Source of the DNA: Diplolepis rosae
Lineage: Eukaryota > Arthropoda > Insecta > Hymenoptera > Diplolepididae
Assembly: GCA_030998225.1 (NCBI GenBank)
Contig: JAPYXD010000685.1
Span: forward strand, 496,001-560,000
Length of the DNA: 64,000 bases
Direction of reading: 5' to 3'
The notes under the pieces were generated by a model that worked only from the letters and a program-made list of their open reading frames with translations, was not told the DNA's origin and did not search any database. Every line of letters starts with the position of its first letter. The stretch's first letter is position 1. A program made the position numbers and the translations under genes. Positions 1 to 11,498 of the stretch are shown here, piece by piece.

Positions 1-483
1 CATCTAGTCGGTAATAATTTCCCTTAAAGTATAAGTAACCTTTAAAGTATAAGTAACCTTTTATATTAACTGAATGTCATCAAAGCCATAAGACGTATAA
101 AATAACGTATCTGACAAATGTCAATTTAGGAGGGCTATTTAGTAATAATATGTAATAATCAAAGTGCTAAAACTTATTTTACTGGCATCACTTTACGTTA
201 TATATTATTGCAACATTCTGTGATTCATTTTAAGATTCTTACGATAGTATATAGGTATCTGTTTTCAAAGTATTTATTGGAGTTTATTTGTGTTTTTAAA
301 GCCTTTATTCGTCCACTCGACGTGCTAGTCTGCAGGTAAGGAGAAGCACGTGTCATTTAGTTTAAGTCACCTTATAATGTTATAAAAAAAGAGAGTAAAA
401 TAGCGTGTATCATCAAAGTAACACTCTTTACTACTTAAAAAATCATAATCTCAACTCCAAAAAATTATGCTTCTATTTCACAG
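1..483 (+). other. Intron sequence upstream of the first visible Cand1 exon
   Basis: AT-rich DNA with no coding frame that I recognise. A roughly 20-base unit is repeated twice near positions 25-60. The segment ends in a pyrimidine stretch and CAG at 481-483, which serves as the splice acceptor of the exon that follows. The 5' exons of Cand1 must lie before the window. Confidence 0.6.
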
Positions 484-757
484 ATCATAAAAATATGTCT
501 CACGTATATCACGTATGACCCAAATTACAACTACGATGATGAAGAAATCGAGGGATCGGATGAAGATGCTGTTGTGATGGAAACAGAAGAAGATGGGGAG
601 GAAGATGCTGAAGACGAATATTCAGATGACGATGATATGAGCTGGAAAGTCCGCAGAGCTTCCGCAAAATGCCTAGAAGCTGTTGTTTCTAGTAGAAGAG
701 AGCTTTTATCTGAGTTCTACAAAATAATTTCACCGGCTCTTATTGCTAGATTTAAAG
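484..757 (+). CDS. Cand1: Cand1 exon (CAND1, acidic loop and HEAT repeats)
   Basis: CAND1 is a HEAT-repeat solenoid that wraps around unneddylated cullin-RBX1 and exchanges substrate receptors of SCF-type ubiquitin ligases. The exon opens with [10 protein letters not shown], continues through an acidic stretch and [16 protein letters not shown], and ends at SPALIARFK; these are hallmark CAND1 segments from about one quarter of the way into the protein. The frame is open from the acceptor CAG at 481-483. The exon ends after the first base of a codon at 757, followed by GTTT. The next exon supplies the last two bases of that codon, giving the conserved FKEREEN join. Identification is from remembered family sequence; the exon borders are read directly. 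Confidence 0.9.
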
Positions 758-893
758 GTTTACATTTCTAATTTTTTAATTTGTATTTCTTTAAAAAAAA
801 ACGATTCATTCTTCTAACCAATTTTCAAACACCTATGCTAGTTATTCTTTCAAGTTACTAGATGACTAACCTTAATTTCCATAATTGTTTTAG

Positions 894-1400
894 AAAGAGA
901 AGAAAACGTGAAATCGGATATTTTTCATGCTTATATAACACTACTGCGACAGACTAAACCAGCTACAGGTGTTTCTCTTGATCCGGATTTAATGGAAGAT
1001 GAGGATGGTCCAATTACATTGCTTCAGCAGCAAGTCCCTTTTATTGTAAAGGCAGTCCACCGTCAAATGAAAGAAAAGAGTATTAAGACTAGACAAGATT
1101 GCTTATTGCTTCTCAAAGAATTAGTGTTAGTTTTGCCTGGAGCATTAACTAATCACATTCCTTCATTGATTCCTGGTATTCAATATTCACTTGGAGAAAA
1201 AAACTCGTCATCCAATATGAAAATCGACACGCTGGCTTTTGTTCACACTCTTCTGGTTACGCATCATCCAGAAGCTTTTCATGCCCATATGTCGGTTTTG
1301 GCTCCTCCAATTATTATTGCAGTTGGGGATCCTTTCTATAAAATCACCGCCGAAGCGCTTCTTGTATTGAAGGAATTGGTTCAAGTTATTAGACCTTATG
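894..1400 (+). CDS. Cand1: Cand1 exon (CAND1, central HEAT repeats)
   Basis: Separated from the previous exon by a short 136-base intron (758-893, GT...TAG). It encodes HEAT repeats including KSDIFHAYITLLRQTKP, QVPFIVKAVHRQMKEKS, KTRQ, VLPGALTNHIPSLIPGI and VGDPFYKITAEALLV, which match CAND1 nearly block for block. It ends in VIRPY plus one base at 1400, directly before GTAAG, a good donor. The same phase (one base left over) is used at both exon ends. Coding sequence shows no stop or frameshift, so the host gene looks functional here. Confidence 0.93.
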
Positions 1401-3010
1401 GTAAGATGAATATTTTATTATAATAAATAACAAAGTATCCAAATTGTTCTTATTTTTGTTATTCTAAAAGTAAAGGTTAACTTAATTGAGGTTGGCATCA
1501 AGTGGAAAATTTTATTGCAAGAATAAGATGTAAAATGATTGCACCTTCTAGTAATACAGCCTTCATTTATATTAGAAATTGTATTTTAAGTTTTCTCACG
1601 AATGAATAAAGATTTTTAATTTTTTTTTATTTAAATTAAAGGTAAGGCTTGGGAGATTACATTTGAGAAATTTCTATTTTTTCCTGCAATTATCCTAGCT
1701 CATGCAAAGAGCTAAAGTTGAGGTAATAAATTCTGGAAAAACCAGAATATTTTCCGGTTTTTTTCAGATGATATCTAATTGGAGTTTTCACTCTTTAAAC
1801 GCAAGTGTGATTTTTAATAGTACCCACGGAGAGCGTGCGCGCAATTCCCGCAATTTCTTTTCCAAATCCAATCACACTGAGAATCATAACATGAAAATGA
1901 AATAGAAGAAGAGGGAAAAGGTTTATGAGTTTCACTGAAAAAATGATCTTAAAACTGTTCAGGACAATTTGGCACCGAAAGCTGATTCTTCATTGTCTGC
2001 CGTCCAGTTTGAAGAAGCGTCTATCAGATTTTCTTCAAAATATTAAAATAGCCTCTGTGTGCTTACCGCTTGGTATCTTATATACCCAAGGTACTACAGT
2101 ACACTTGCAACATAAGCACAGCTTTCCACAATCCTTACACCAGTTTTGCATTGGCAATATCAATCACCTATCGGATTTGATCCTGCATCAATCTGGGATT
2201 GGATTTGTACTCTGATTTTAGATGTCTCTTGGCGGTGCACAAAGAGTGAGTACATACCGTCATTTTATAAGTGTTCGTCAGTGTAAGATTTAGCCTGCTT
2301 CAGCTTATAGACACTCGATGTTAAAGATGTTAGTTCATCCTGATTGATTCTTCAGAAATCGCTAAGGGTGTCTTCTGTTAAAGCCTCTCAGAATATGCGA
2401 TTCCTTATCCAACCATCCTTTTCAATTAGCTCTTTGAGAAGATTCGGCTGCGATACCAATTGCAGCATACAATCAGAAATCAATTTGTCATATGGATTGT
2501 CACTAGGTCGTGGGGGTCAGAAGACATTACACAGGGAGCAAACTATTCGAATATAGTCACTAATATATGGTATTTAACTCTTTGGGAAAACATCACTGAG
2601 GACTTTCCATGTTTTTGTTAGCTCATCTACTGCTTCCACAACTTACCGTATTTTGCTGACGATTCTTGATTCATTTGCTTCGATCGAACTATGTTGCTTG
2701 CTCTTTCAAAAGTGACAATCAATCTCTAAAACTGTGATCAATTTTAATGACCTCATCTTCTTCTAACTATCTGCGCAGTTTGGCAATATCGGATTGAAAA
2801 AAACTAGAAAAAGTACTGGAGCCATTATTTTTTTAATTTGAAAAATACAAGCCTGAAATATCTAGAATGTAGCCAGTGGTCGTTACCAGCATCGAAAATG
2901 TTTTTCTTTGAAAAGTATAATTTGAGATTTTCTTGAAAATGTCTTGAACAACATCTTGCGTTTAATGGTATGAATATTCCAGTTTTTATAATTACTTTCA
3001 ATCTAGCTTT
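1401..3010. other. Cand1 intron, first part; no recognisable gene
   Basis: Non-coding intron sequence. Short open frames at about 1700-2560 lack any protein motif that I recognise. On the minus strand around 2100-2150 there is a short cysteine-rich stretch (CKDCGKLCLCC) that could be a scrap of a transposase zinc region, but the frame is broken on both sides and I do not assign it. Confidence 0.4.
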
Positions 3011-3756
3011 AGGTGCACCGAGAAACCCTTAATGTTGTGGTAATAATATCATTGCTTAAGCAACGCTAATATTGAGCCTACTGCTAGAATATGGCGAAAT
3101 TGCTTCAACGACGTTAGCTTATGCTTGTCACAGGCATAAGCAAGTGTTGTAGCAAGATTAATTCGATCTTTTTGTGACAGCTGTACATTTACCGTTACGA
3201 GAAGCACAGCATAATGTCAATGGAAAGTTATACTGCAGTGTTATTATGACACGATGGAAAATCAAAAGAATGAGCTCACAGTATATGTCACACTACTACA
3301 CTCTCACGCAGAAACGTGTCCATATTTCACTAAAAAGTTTTTCTTTTGCTTTTATTTCATGCAAAAACCAAAATGCAAAATAATTATTATTCACTGACAA
3401 AAGCGCGCATGATGACTATGCTGAGTCAGAATTGCCTTAACCTCAACGCAACCTCAGTAACAGTTGCGGAAGGCCTAACCTAAGCGTGCTGCAAGACTGC
3501 TTATGCCTGTGACACCAATAAGGTACGGGTTATACGGACACTATGATTGTTTCCCTTTTTTAGCCTTACAATAAACTCGTATCAAGCTCACGATATTCTT
3601 TCGACAGCAAACTTAAAAAAAGGCTGTGATAGGCAGTATTTAATGTTGCGACACAAATTGATAAAGTTTTCAAAACGCTAACCTAATCGTGCAGCAACAT
3701 TAGAAAATTATCAACGTTTTATGCCTGTGACAAGAATACGTGTTTCTCGGTGTGTA
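3011..3756. mobile_element. Putative MITE with ACCGAGAAAC inverted ends
   Basis: The left edge reads GGTGCACCGAGAAACCC and the right edge is the inverse of CACACCGAGAAACACG, so about 15 bases pair imperfectly in inverted orientation. Further inverted copies of CATAAGC/GCTTATG and ACAGGCATAA lie inside (near 3118-3140, 3497-3513 and 3719-3732). There is no transposase frame. The size of about 750 bases and the internal inverted repeats fit a non-autonomous DNA transposon, family unknown. Confidence 0.4.
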
Positions 3757-4539
3757 ATTCTATTACGACCATCATTTGAGTATTTTGCAGATGATGCGAA
3801 CTGATTTACTCATAACACAATATTTTGATACCCCGAGTTTTTGTGTAGCCTGGAATTCCTTTCTGATGTGTTTTCGAGTCTTGTTTATGTGTTTGAGCAA
3901 ATTCATGTGTACGGTGTTCCACGTTTTATTTCATATATCATATGTATTTGTATACTCGTGTATTCGCAGTCTGGAAACAGCTCAGCCTAAATTTGTTAAG
4001 AAATATTATGTCATGTTCTTTTTTATTTGTTTTATTACGTAGTTGTCAATTGTCTGCAATATTTTTTATTAATACTTATTTTTTTTACCGTATAATTGTT
4101 TTGAATAGAGGATTGTTGCCGACGCGTTTCAATTCAAGCTTAAGTCATTTTCGAGACTATAAAGAAAGATGCAACGTTGTTGAAAATTTGATACATAGTT
4201 TGATGTAAAGATTAAAAAGAAGATAAAAAAATATCTATATAAATTCTACCGTGTTCAAAAAAAAAAAAATATATTATCATTTCTAGATGAATGTCCATTT
4301 GAGCAAGCCATTCGACTTTATATTAATCATTCGAAAGTTGTTAATCTTTATTAAAACTTTATTAGAATCTATGTGTGCTAAACTCTTGTAGTACTAATGA
4401 TCGTGATTCGTAAATTTAAAATCATGGTTATCATTTTTTCAGATGGATATCTCATATTAATCCTGAATATGTATTACTGAAATGCTCTATGTCCGTTTTA
4501 AAATTAATTAAATTTTCGTATTTCTTAATATTGATTATT
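3757..4539. other. Cand1 intron, unannotated AT-rich stretch
   Basis: AT-rich DNA with runs of T and A and short meaningless open frames. I see no family motif, tandem array or paired inverted repeat in it. Confidence 0.4.
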
Positions 4540-4790
4540 TCCAGTATTTGTGGCTTAACATTTTTTTTTTATAATTAATATTTCTATTGGGTTGAAATCA
4601 AAACGATATGAATATCAATAAGCATGTTAGTCTGTTGATATAAAGTCTCTTTGACTATTCATTAAAATTGAATATTCTTTTATTCTTTTAATTAATTATC
4701 GGCTGGTTTGTCCAATGTATGTTCCATTGCAATTTCTACAGTTAATTTTATCTACTGAGTTTATTTTTTTTTCTTTTATCGTCTTATCTT
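4540..4790 (-). mobile_element. Penelope-like element scrap (GIY-YIG end), inverted copy
   Basis: Read on the minus strand, the segment near 4695-4775 encodes INC.NC...YIGQTS, the zinc-ribbon and start of the GIY-YIG nuclease that ends Penelope-like retroelement proteins. The same sequence occurs in the opposite orientation at about 5125-5330, so the two copies form an inverted repeat with a spacer of roughly 350 bases. Stops interrupt the frame. The GIY-YIG assignment rests on that short motif. Confidence 0.55.
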
Positions 4791-4894
4791 AGGTTGAATG
4801 GAATGAATTCATATAAGCATGAATAAACTGAATTAATCAAATAATAAATAGATAAAAAATAAATAAAATGTTGATAACACAAATTTTTCTTTAG

Positions 4895-4950
4895 TTGCAG
4901 CAGTCGACTAGCAACCGAAAGATCCGGGCTCGAATTCCGGCAGTCAAAAA
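4895..4950 (+). other. tRNA-like T-arm / B-box sequence
   Basis: Within the spacer between the two Penelope scraps lies CCGGGCTCGAATTCCGG, which resembles a Pol III B box and folds as a tRNA T arm (stem, seven-base loop, stem). I cannot find a matching A box, anticodon arm or complete cloverleaf, so this is at most a fragment of a tRNA gene or a tRNA-derived SINE. Confidence 0.25.
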
Positions 4951-5124
4951 CATCTCCTTTTTTCACAAAAAGATTGCAAACTCTTTGAATTATTACTTAT
5001 CATTTGTACAATGTTCTGAACAAATTGAAAAAAAAAATCTTGACCATAATTTAAAATGATATTTACTACAATATTAATAATAAACTCCACAAAAGCGTTC
5101 CCAATAAACCAAAGATAAGACAAA

Positions 5125-5330
5125 AAAGAAGAAAAAATTAACTCAGTAGATAAAATTAACTGTAGAAATTGCTATGGAACATACATTGGACAAACCAGCA
5201 GATAATTAATTAAAAGAATGTTTAATTTCAATGAATAGTCACAAAAACTGTACAGAATCAGCTCAACATGCCCGTCAATATTTATATCGCTTCAATTTTA
5301 ACTAATCAGAAATATTATATAAAGAAAAAA
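5125..5330 (+). mobile_element. Penelope-like element scrap (GIY-YIG motif)
   Basis: The + strand frame at about 5145-5205 reads DKINCRNCYGTYIGQTSR and then hits a stop. Cysteine pairs followed by YIGQTSR are characteristic of the GIY-YIG endonuclease of Penelope-like elements. It is the inverted partner of the 4540-4790 segment. Nothing upstream resembles the Penelope reverse transcriptase, so both copies are 5'-truncated ends. Confidence 0.6.
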
Positions 5331-5603
5331 AATTCAAAGTGTATAATAGTGTAAATGATCTGCTCCACTTTTTACAAATCAAATAAAAAATCACGTTTGA
5401 AGAATAATGATTTTTACTTCCCGTATATATGGTACAGAACGCAATAAACCACCTTGTAGCATTTTTACTATAATTAAACATTAATTTCTTAAAATAAACC
5501 TGCTATCGCTATTGATCTCTACCACCTGCTGACAAGTTCAGAGACGTACATCAATGTCACCCTTCAAGATTTGCACGATCTCTATCCTTGTCTCTATCTA
5601 CAG
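5331..5603. other. Cand1 intron, unannotated
   Basis: Short AT-rich stretch between the Penelope scrap and the Tc1 element; no motif seen. Confidence 0.35.
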
Positions 5604-7275
5604 TACAGTCGGAAAGTATTAGAACAAGATAAAAAAGTTGTTTTTGTCAGTTTATCGTATCATTTATTAAAAAATTATTCACATATTTGCAGTATTTTTG
5701 TACGTTCAACGTAGCTTTATGATTTGAAGACATTTTTAATGCATTCTACTGAAATTTCCATCAAAATTTATAAGAAAACAGCCTATGGCCGAAAATCGTG
5801 AAAAGTGTCCAAAACTGCCGCATTGGGTTTTCAGTTGTTTTTCGCATAAAAATCGATCCGGCTACGGTTTAAAAAGGTTACATGTCAATCATTTGAACAG
5901 AAAAAGATGGTATTATCGTGTCTGGTGCATTGAAGTGTCATAAAAAACTGTAAGCCTGTTAATTTGACAGTCATTGCGTTTATGCCTAATTGTGCCCGCT
6001 TTTTCGTTGAAATAGCCTCAGAATTGTATTTTTCCAGATTGAAAATGGTCAAGGGAAAAGAAATATCTGTCGAGAAACGGGCCCATATCATTATTTTGCA
6101 AAAAGCAGGAAAAAACTATCGAGAAATAGCCAAAATATTGAAAATATCTTTGTGTTAAGTTCACACGGCCATAAGAAGATATCGGGAAACTGGACAAAAT
6201 ACTAACAGAAAAGGATCTGGTTGACCAAAAAAGACAAATCAAAGAATCGACAACAAAATATATGCAATAAGTAAGGGCGATCGACAGAAATCTGCATCAG
6301 GAATTCGTGCTGAAATCAATGAAGACTTGGATTCACCAATATCGCTCACGACAGTCAAAGGCCGGCTTAAAGAAAAAGGTATGATTGGACGCATTGCTGT
6401 CAGAAAGCCACTTCTACGGCCAGTAAATAAACAAAAAAGACTGAGGTTCGCTCAAGAACATGTTGACTGGACGATTGATCAGTGGAAATCAGTTTTATGG
6501 ACAGACGAATCAAAATTCGAACTTTTCGGTAGCCATCGGCGTCAATTTGATCGCAGAAAAGTCAATGAATGATTGAATCCAAATTGTATTGTGCTAACTG
6601 TAAAACATGGCGGTGGCTCAGCAATGGTTTGGGGCTGTTTTAGCCACGCTGGCGTTGGCGAACTTGAAAAAATTGAAGGAATGATGAAAAAAAGAGCAGT
6701 ATCACAGTATACTACAACGCCATGCAATACCATCTGGCATCAATTTAATTGGTCGTGGATTCATTTTCCAACAAGATAACGATCCGAAACATAGATCAAA
6801 ACTTTGTACTTCTTATTTGGAACGAAAAAAAGTCGCAGGTGACCTTAATATAATGGAATGGCCGCCTCAATCCCCCGATTTAAATCCCATCGAGCTATTG
6901 TGGGAAGAATTGGACTGACATGTGAGAGATCTAAAGCCAACAAGCCTTCCTAGTCTCTGGGATTGTTTGAACAAAGCGTGGAATAATATTCCACCTTAAA
7001 CACTTCAAAAACCCATCGAAAGAATGCCAAAATTGTGCGCTGCAGTCATTAAAGCAAAAGGTGGCCATTTTCAAGAAAATCGCTTGAAGTAACATATTCA
7101 CTGTTTCCTTATAAATTTTGATGAAAATTTCAGTTAAATGTATTAAAAATGTCTTCGAATCATGAAGATACATTGAACGTACAAAACTACCGCGAATATG
7201 TGAATAATAATTCAATAAATGATACGAAAAATTGACAAAAACAACTTTTTTTATCTTGTTCTATTTCCGTACAGT
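5604..7275 (+). mobile_element. Dead Tc1-like transposon with long inverted ends
   Basis: Inverted terminal repeats of more than 100 bases enclose the element: the left end starts TACAGTCGGAAAGTATTAGA and the right end is its imperfect inverse, both continuing into a shared ATAAAAAAGTTGTTTTTGTCA-like block and beyond. A TA precedes the left end, as expected for Tc1/mariner insertion. About 1.67 kb is full Tc1 size, so the copy is near complete but carries many stops and shifts in its transposase. Confidence 0.8.
6045..6920 (+). pseudogene. Tc1-like transposase, multiply interrupted
   Basis: A DDE transposase that would cut and paste the surrounding element. Pieces visible in order: an N-terminal helix-turn-helix (VKGKEISVEKRAHII, NYREIAKIL), then LRFAQEHVDWT, the first catalytic aspartate in VLWTDESKFELFG, GGGSAMVWGCF, the second aspartate in FQQDNDPKH (near 6770), and the third acidic position in SPDLNPIELLWEELD (near 6880). 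Stops occur near 6155, 6222, 6570 and 6776 and the frame changes several times, so no active enzyme can be made. The family assignment is secure from the motif order. Confidence 0.85.
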
Positions 7276-7314
7276 TTGAGCGATGACCAAAAGCGTGCTT
7301 GAGTTTTGCGCGCT

Positions 7315-7420
7315 CAAGACATCACTTCAACAGCCGATAACGACCCAAACTTTATGAAAGCAATCGTGGCTGAGGATGAATCATAGTGTTTTTAATACGA
7401 ACCAAATACAAAAAGACAGA
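7315..7420 (+). pseudogene. Mariner transposase scrap
   Basis: A short frame reads TADNDPNFMKAIVAEDES followed by a stop and YEPNTK, resembling the region around the first catalytic Asp of mariner transposases (DPNF..., GDE, then the YDPETK-like segment). Only about 35 residues survive and no inverted ends are visible. Confidence 0.5.
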
Positions 7421-7689
7421 GGTTGTTTAAACATTTTTACAGATTTTTTTGGCGTAAAACTTCACCGGCTGTTTAATAGAATAATAAATACTTGAATCGG
7501 AAGCTTACGATCCGGCTTCCAGAAAATATAGGGTTGTCTGCGTAATTCCGGGTCCAAAGTGAGACAACCCTACGTGAAAACTTTTCATTTTGCACGCGCG
7601 ATGGAAAGGAATGGAGCACCACTGCAACTACAAGTTGAGATTCGAAAACCGATTTTGCCGTGACTTGTTCTTCCCCCCTTGTACTCAAA

Positions 7690-7965
7690 TCTGTAATAGT
7701 GAAAATTTTACCATTTGAATTAGTGAAAATCATTTCACTATTGAAATGGTAGAATTACTTTTTTCACTATTTAAATTACTGAAATCCACTGTTTGAAACA
7801 GTGAAATGGACTTTTCGAATTAGTGAAACCCACTATTCTAGTAAGTAAGATCCAATATTTTAAATAGTCAATTTTGCTATTTTTAAAGTGACCTATTTTC
7901 TTTTAATTCCAATAATGAAATTTCATTATGAAACAGTGAAATTCATTATTTAAAAGTAGTACTTG
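7690..7965. repeat. Cluster of small palindromes built on AGTGAAA / TTTCACT
   Basis: About ten copies of AGTGAAA or its inverse lie in under 300 bases, often paired as short palindromes such as TTTCACTATTGAAATGG and CACTGTTTGAAACAGTG. There is no fixed period. A very similar cluster based on CAGTGAAA and TTTCACTGA is found at 34105-34325 inside a hAT element, so the motif may mark internal parts of related DNA transposons. Confidence 0.5.
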
Positions 7966-8224
7966 CGTGTATAATGTTTGACTAGATTTTTTTGAAATTT
8001 GGTAAAAACGTTCCTTTAATGTCGAACATCCCTAAAATACTAGTGCAAAAAGCTTATATCGACCCTTTGGATATGTAAAATAGCCATAGAAAAAAACTGG
8101 GATTTGAAACCGGACACATAATTTGGATCTACACAGCGATCCTGTTACCCAGGTTCACCTATATGGCGATAATCTGGTGTAGCAAAATCGATTTGTCAAC
8201 AGTGGAATCTTGACTGGAAAGAAT

Positions 8225-8585
8225 AAGACGACTAATCTTGAGAGGCATCGCCGGCGCCTCAAAGTCGATACCCACGCTGGTATTAGGGACTCTTGAGGGG
8301 CTAGAACTCTTCTATCTAACCATCCAGGCCGCGGCTGCGAAAGTAGCCTGGAGATTAAACATGAGAATCGGCGGGACGATCCTGACAAAACTTCGGATTC
8401 CAGCTGACATTTCGAGTAGGCCGACCTTGGGCATGATCAGGGATAAAACGCCTCGTCGCTGGCTCTTCGAAAACAAACACCTAGTAAGCCTGTCCACGCG
8501 AAAGGAATGGGCTAATAGCGAGGCATGGTTTCCTAATGACAGGGACAACTGCACGAGGTCGGTTTTTTCTAAAAAAAACTACAAT
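8225..8585 (+). pseudogene. LINE ORF2 fragment (R1/Jockey-type, behind the reverse transcriptase)
   Basis: The open frame begins RLILRGIAGASKSIPTLVLG and continues LEGLELFYLTIQAAAAKVAWRL. This matches the segment between the reverse transcriptase and RNase H or C-terminal domain of insect non-LTR retrotransposons, where the ordinary pattern is a GA...TPT.ALE..L...PL......A...A.RL block. It continues about 70 residues with no stop and then breaks near 8580. The segment is higher in GC than its surroundings. Both ends are truncated. Confidence 0.6.
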
Positions 8586-8984
8586 TAAAGACTCATATTG
8601 ACAAAAAAAAGAAAACGCCTCGGCCCTCTTCAGTGCTAACTGATTTGAAAACCTTTACTACATTTAGTAAAACAACTAAGCTAAAAGAATCATGCAAATT
8701 GCTTAATTACCTATACTAATTGTTTTTTCGTTTTTTTATATTATAACTGAAAACATGCAAAAAAATTATCAGGGAGCAAGCTCCAAAGTGTCAAAGAATC
8801 GGTTTGCTCCAAACACTGTTCTCAAAAAAAGGAGGGGCATGTACTCACATGTACCTATGTACACTTTCCCGTTTTCCCAAACTACCTTTTCCTGACTAAG
8901 GGAAGAGTTAGCGTTAGACAGTTCGTGTTACGTGCGACATCGCATCTCTACATTTGTAACTATTATTAATAAATACTTGATATA
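8586..8984. other. Cand1 intron, unannotated
   Basis: AT-rich intron without a recognisable gene or paired repeat. Confidence 0.35.
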
Positions 8985-9112
8985 CGGAGCGACCACGAGT
9001 GGGTTGCAGAATAGGACTATGAGCGCGAGTGGGACAAAAATATAACTTTATATAAGTTTGTCCTTCTCAAACTCATGATCTATACTGTAACCCACTCATG
9101 GCCATTCCATAT
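8985..9112. mobile_element. Hairpin MITE of about 127 bases
   Basis: The two halves pair almost end to end. Left arm: CACGAGTGGGTTGCAGAATAG with GGGACAAAAATATAAC further in. Right arm: the inverse of CATGAGTGGGTTACAGTATAG with the inverse of GGACAAACTTATATAA further in. The middle is TATA-rich. Such foldback miniature elements are mobilised in trans. ATA-rich flanks on both sides could be a short target duplication. Confidence 0.6.
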
Positions 9113-9453
9113 ATCTATACATTTCGACAAACAAGTACAATTGCATCAAGGCGTAATTGCACACAATATTCATAGTGTAAAATTTGTTTTAAGCTTAGGT
9201 ATAAAATGTTCATCTGTATATTGAGTGTGTGTTAAGTTACCTACTTGTTAACAAGTTAATTAATTAACAACTCAATAATCATGCGATTATGATCGTAATG
9301 ACGTAACCATACATTTGGAATTTGCCTAGCTGTATGCCGGTTAGTCTACGAGCAAGCGTTAAATTCAAAGTTTAAATTTACCAGGATGTAACAGTAAAAC
9401 TTTCTGTATTTTTTTGTTCTTCAACTGATTATATCTTTTTTTTTACATTCCAG

Positions 9454-9737
9454 ATAAGCCATATAATTTTGATTTCACAATGCTATCGACTGATATCTAC
9501 AGATCCACGCTCCTAAGGCTGAGAACAGCAGATATTGACCAAGAAGTAAAAGAGCGAGCAATTTCATGCATGGGCAAGATTTTAGCTCACCTTGGCGATA
9601 CTTTACATGATGAACTAAACGTCTGTCTTCCCATCTTCCTTGACAGACTCCGTAATGAAATCACTCGACTCACGACTGTTAAGGCTCTGACTTGCATTGC
9701 TGCGTCACCATTGAGGGTCGACCTCAATCCTATCATG
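9454..9737 (+). CDS. Cand1: Cand1 exon (CAND1, HEAT repeats near mid-protein)
   Basis: Preceded by a run of T and CATTCCAG (acceptor ending at 9453). The first two bases complete the codon left open at 1400. The translation includes [35 protein letters not shown] and [26 protein letters not shown], all strongly conserved in CAND1. It ends at ATCATG before GTAAAA at 9738. The phase changes from one leftover base to none here. No further Cand1 exon is seen through 64000, so the next intron exceeds 54 kb. Confidence 0.93.
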
Positions 9738-10200
9738 GTAAAAATTAATAAAATATCTTAGATGTTTAAGGATGAACCTTAATATTTACACTGGTGCAAA
9801 AAACCGGAAATAATGACGGATAAGGTACAGGAATTAATCAAACATTATTTCTTCAAGTGTTTTTCATTAATCAATTTTTTTGTTAATTTCTGTATGGTAA
9901 GCATAGAGTTATTATAGATAGTGTAGGCACACAATAGGGGCGCGTGTAAGTGAAAACGTCCAATCGTTAGAGAGAGACAGAGAAGGTGAGGTTGGTGAAG
10001 TTCTCTCACTCTACTAGCGCATACGCAGTTCTTGTTTACATTTCTAAAGCTGTGACAAGTTAGGTATCGTGCCATGAAAGAAAGAGATAGATAGAACAAT
10101 TCGATTCTCTTACTTCTTTTATTTGGAGGGTGGCTTCCGACCAGGCTTGCCTACTTTATGTAAAGTGTGATCAAATTGGAGGTACTTTTTCCAATAGGGT
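9738..10200. other. Start of the giant Cand1 intron, no gene seen
   Basis: Non-coding. It contains a purine-rich GAGAGAGACAGAGA stretch near 9970 and otherwise unremarkable sequence leading into a transposon fragment. Confidence 0.4.
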
Positions 10201-10274
10201 TTTATTGACATGTCACGCGTGACTACTGTCAAACTAAATACACAATTTTATTCAGTTTTTATTAACATTTCATT

Positions 10275-10700
10275 ATGGAAATTTATGGTGTACATAATCG
10301 TCTAACCGAACGCACTATTCGGCATACCATCGGCAAACTCGAGAATAATTTAACATTATTGGATGATACTCGACCGATTAGACCACGTACAGTCCGAACT
10401 ATAGAGAATATTACGGCTGTAAATGAGAGTTTTGCCGAAGACCCGGAAGAATCGATTCGGCGCCGATCTCGACAACTTGGCCTATCTTATAAACGACTTT
10501 TTGATGCCGGAAATTGAAGCCCGTAATCTCCACGACATTTGGTTCCAACAAGACGGCGCTACATGTCGTATAGCCCGTGAAACCATTTGAATAAAGAAAT
10601 CCCTTTGATCGATACGTCGTTTTTTGGGGATATAAAGAATCGAATTCTTAAAGGAATAAAAAAAAGAAAAATTCGTGAAGTTCAAGTGAATTTTGAATAT
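10275..10700 (+). pseudogene. Internally deleted mariner-like transposase (DUF4817-type N terminus)
   Basis: The frame begins with a helix-turn-helix block (RTVRTIENITAVNESFAEDP, then SIRRRSRQLGLSY), typical of arthropod mariner-like transposases with the so-called DUF4817 N terminus. It then jumps directly to a segment ending WFQQDGATCHIARETI (10540-10590), which surrounds the second catalytic Asp. The whole first half of the catalytic domain, including the first Asp, is missing, and stops follow. I could not define terminal repeats with confidence. Confidence 0.7.
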
Positions 10701-10740
10701 CAAAAGTGAACTTCAAGTGAACTGTGATTATCAAAAAATA

Positions 10741-11490
10741 TATAATAAAAGATATAAGAAATAAAGCGCGAGTGAATACCAAGGCACATAGAGATTACCA
10801 CTCAACGATTAATCTTTAGCCAAATGAGACCAAGTAAGTAGTTTGAATCAGGTAGAGCTACTAGTGACTCTTTAGAAAGGGGCGACGTCACTCTCCAAAG
10901 GAGACACCGCGGGAGGTCAAGAATTTTCAAACTTCTGCCTGGCTACGCACTCGCAGCATCCTGCCGAACGCCACTACCCTACCAGAGGAATTATCCTGCG
11001 TGACCTCCTGCTTAGAAACTTACAGCATCTTGCAAGACGTCAGCAGTGACTCTCCAACGCAACAGTGTTTCTCAACTTCTATTGAGTAAGTCCTATAAAA
11101 AGAAAAATATGTATAATCTATATTTTGTTTAAAAGTTAGGAAATAAAGTACGTTTTGCTTTAACAAACATTCGTAAATATATATATATATATATATATAT
11201 ATTTAATTCAGAAAATTTGTTATGTCAATCGCGCCGCGACGTACTTGAACAATTAAATCTTCAGTACCCTTATTTATATTGAGTTCCACACTGGCGTTTT
11301 CAGCGTATAGAAAAAATTTAGTAAAATATCCGACTGAGATCAGAAAATAGTGGAAAATCATTAAATTATTTAGACCTCGAAAACAATTCTCACCTTCCTA
11401 CCATAAAAATGTTTTGCGAAACATCACCTAACTGTATCCAGGTAAAACCGCTAACTGTAGAAGATTCTAAAAAATGTATTATAGAAAAAT
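10741..11490 (+). other. Probable 5' LTR/leader of a decayed gypsy element
   Basis: Lies directly upstream of the gag fragments. Near 11093 there is TATAAAA and near 11142 AATAAA, followed by a (TA)n microsatellite at about 11178-11202. A second copy at the 3' side (after 16000) is not evident, so I cannot define an LTR pair. The assignment as LTR or leader comes only from position. Confidence 0.3.
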
Positions 11491-11498
11491 GAACTGAA

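Noticed and set aside
4895..4950. Functional tRNA gene
   Set aside because: Only a T-arm-like segment is present; no A box, anticodon arm or acceptor stem could be found.
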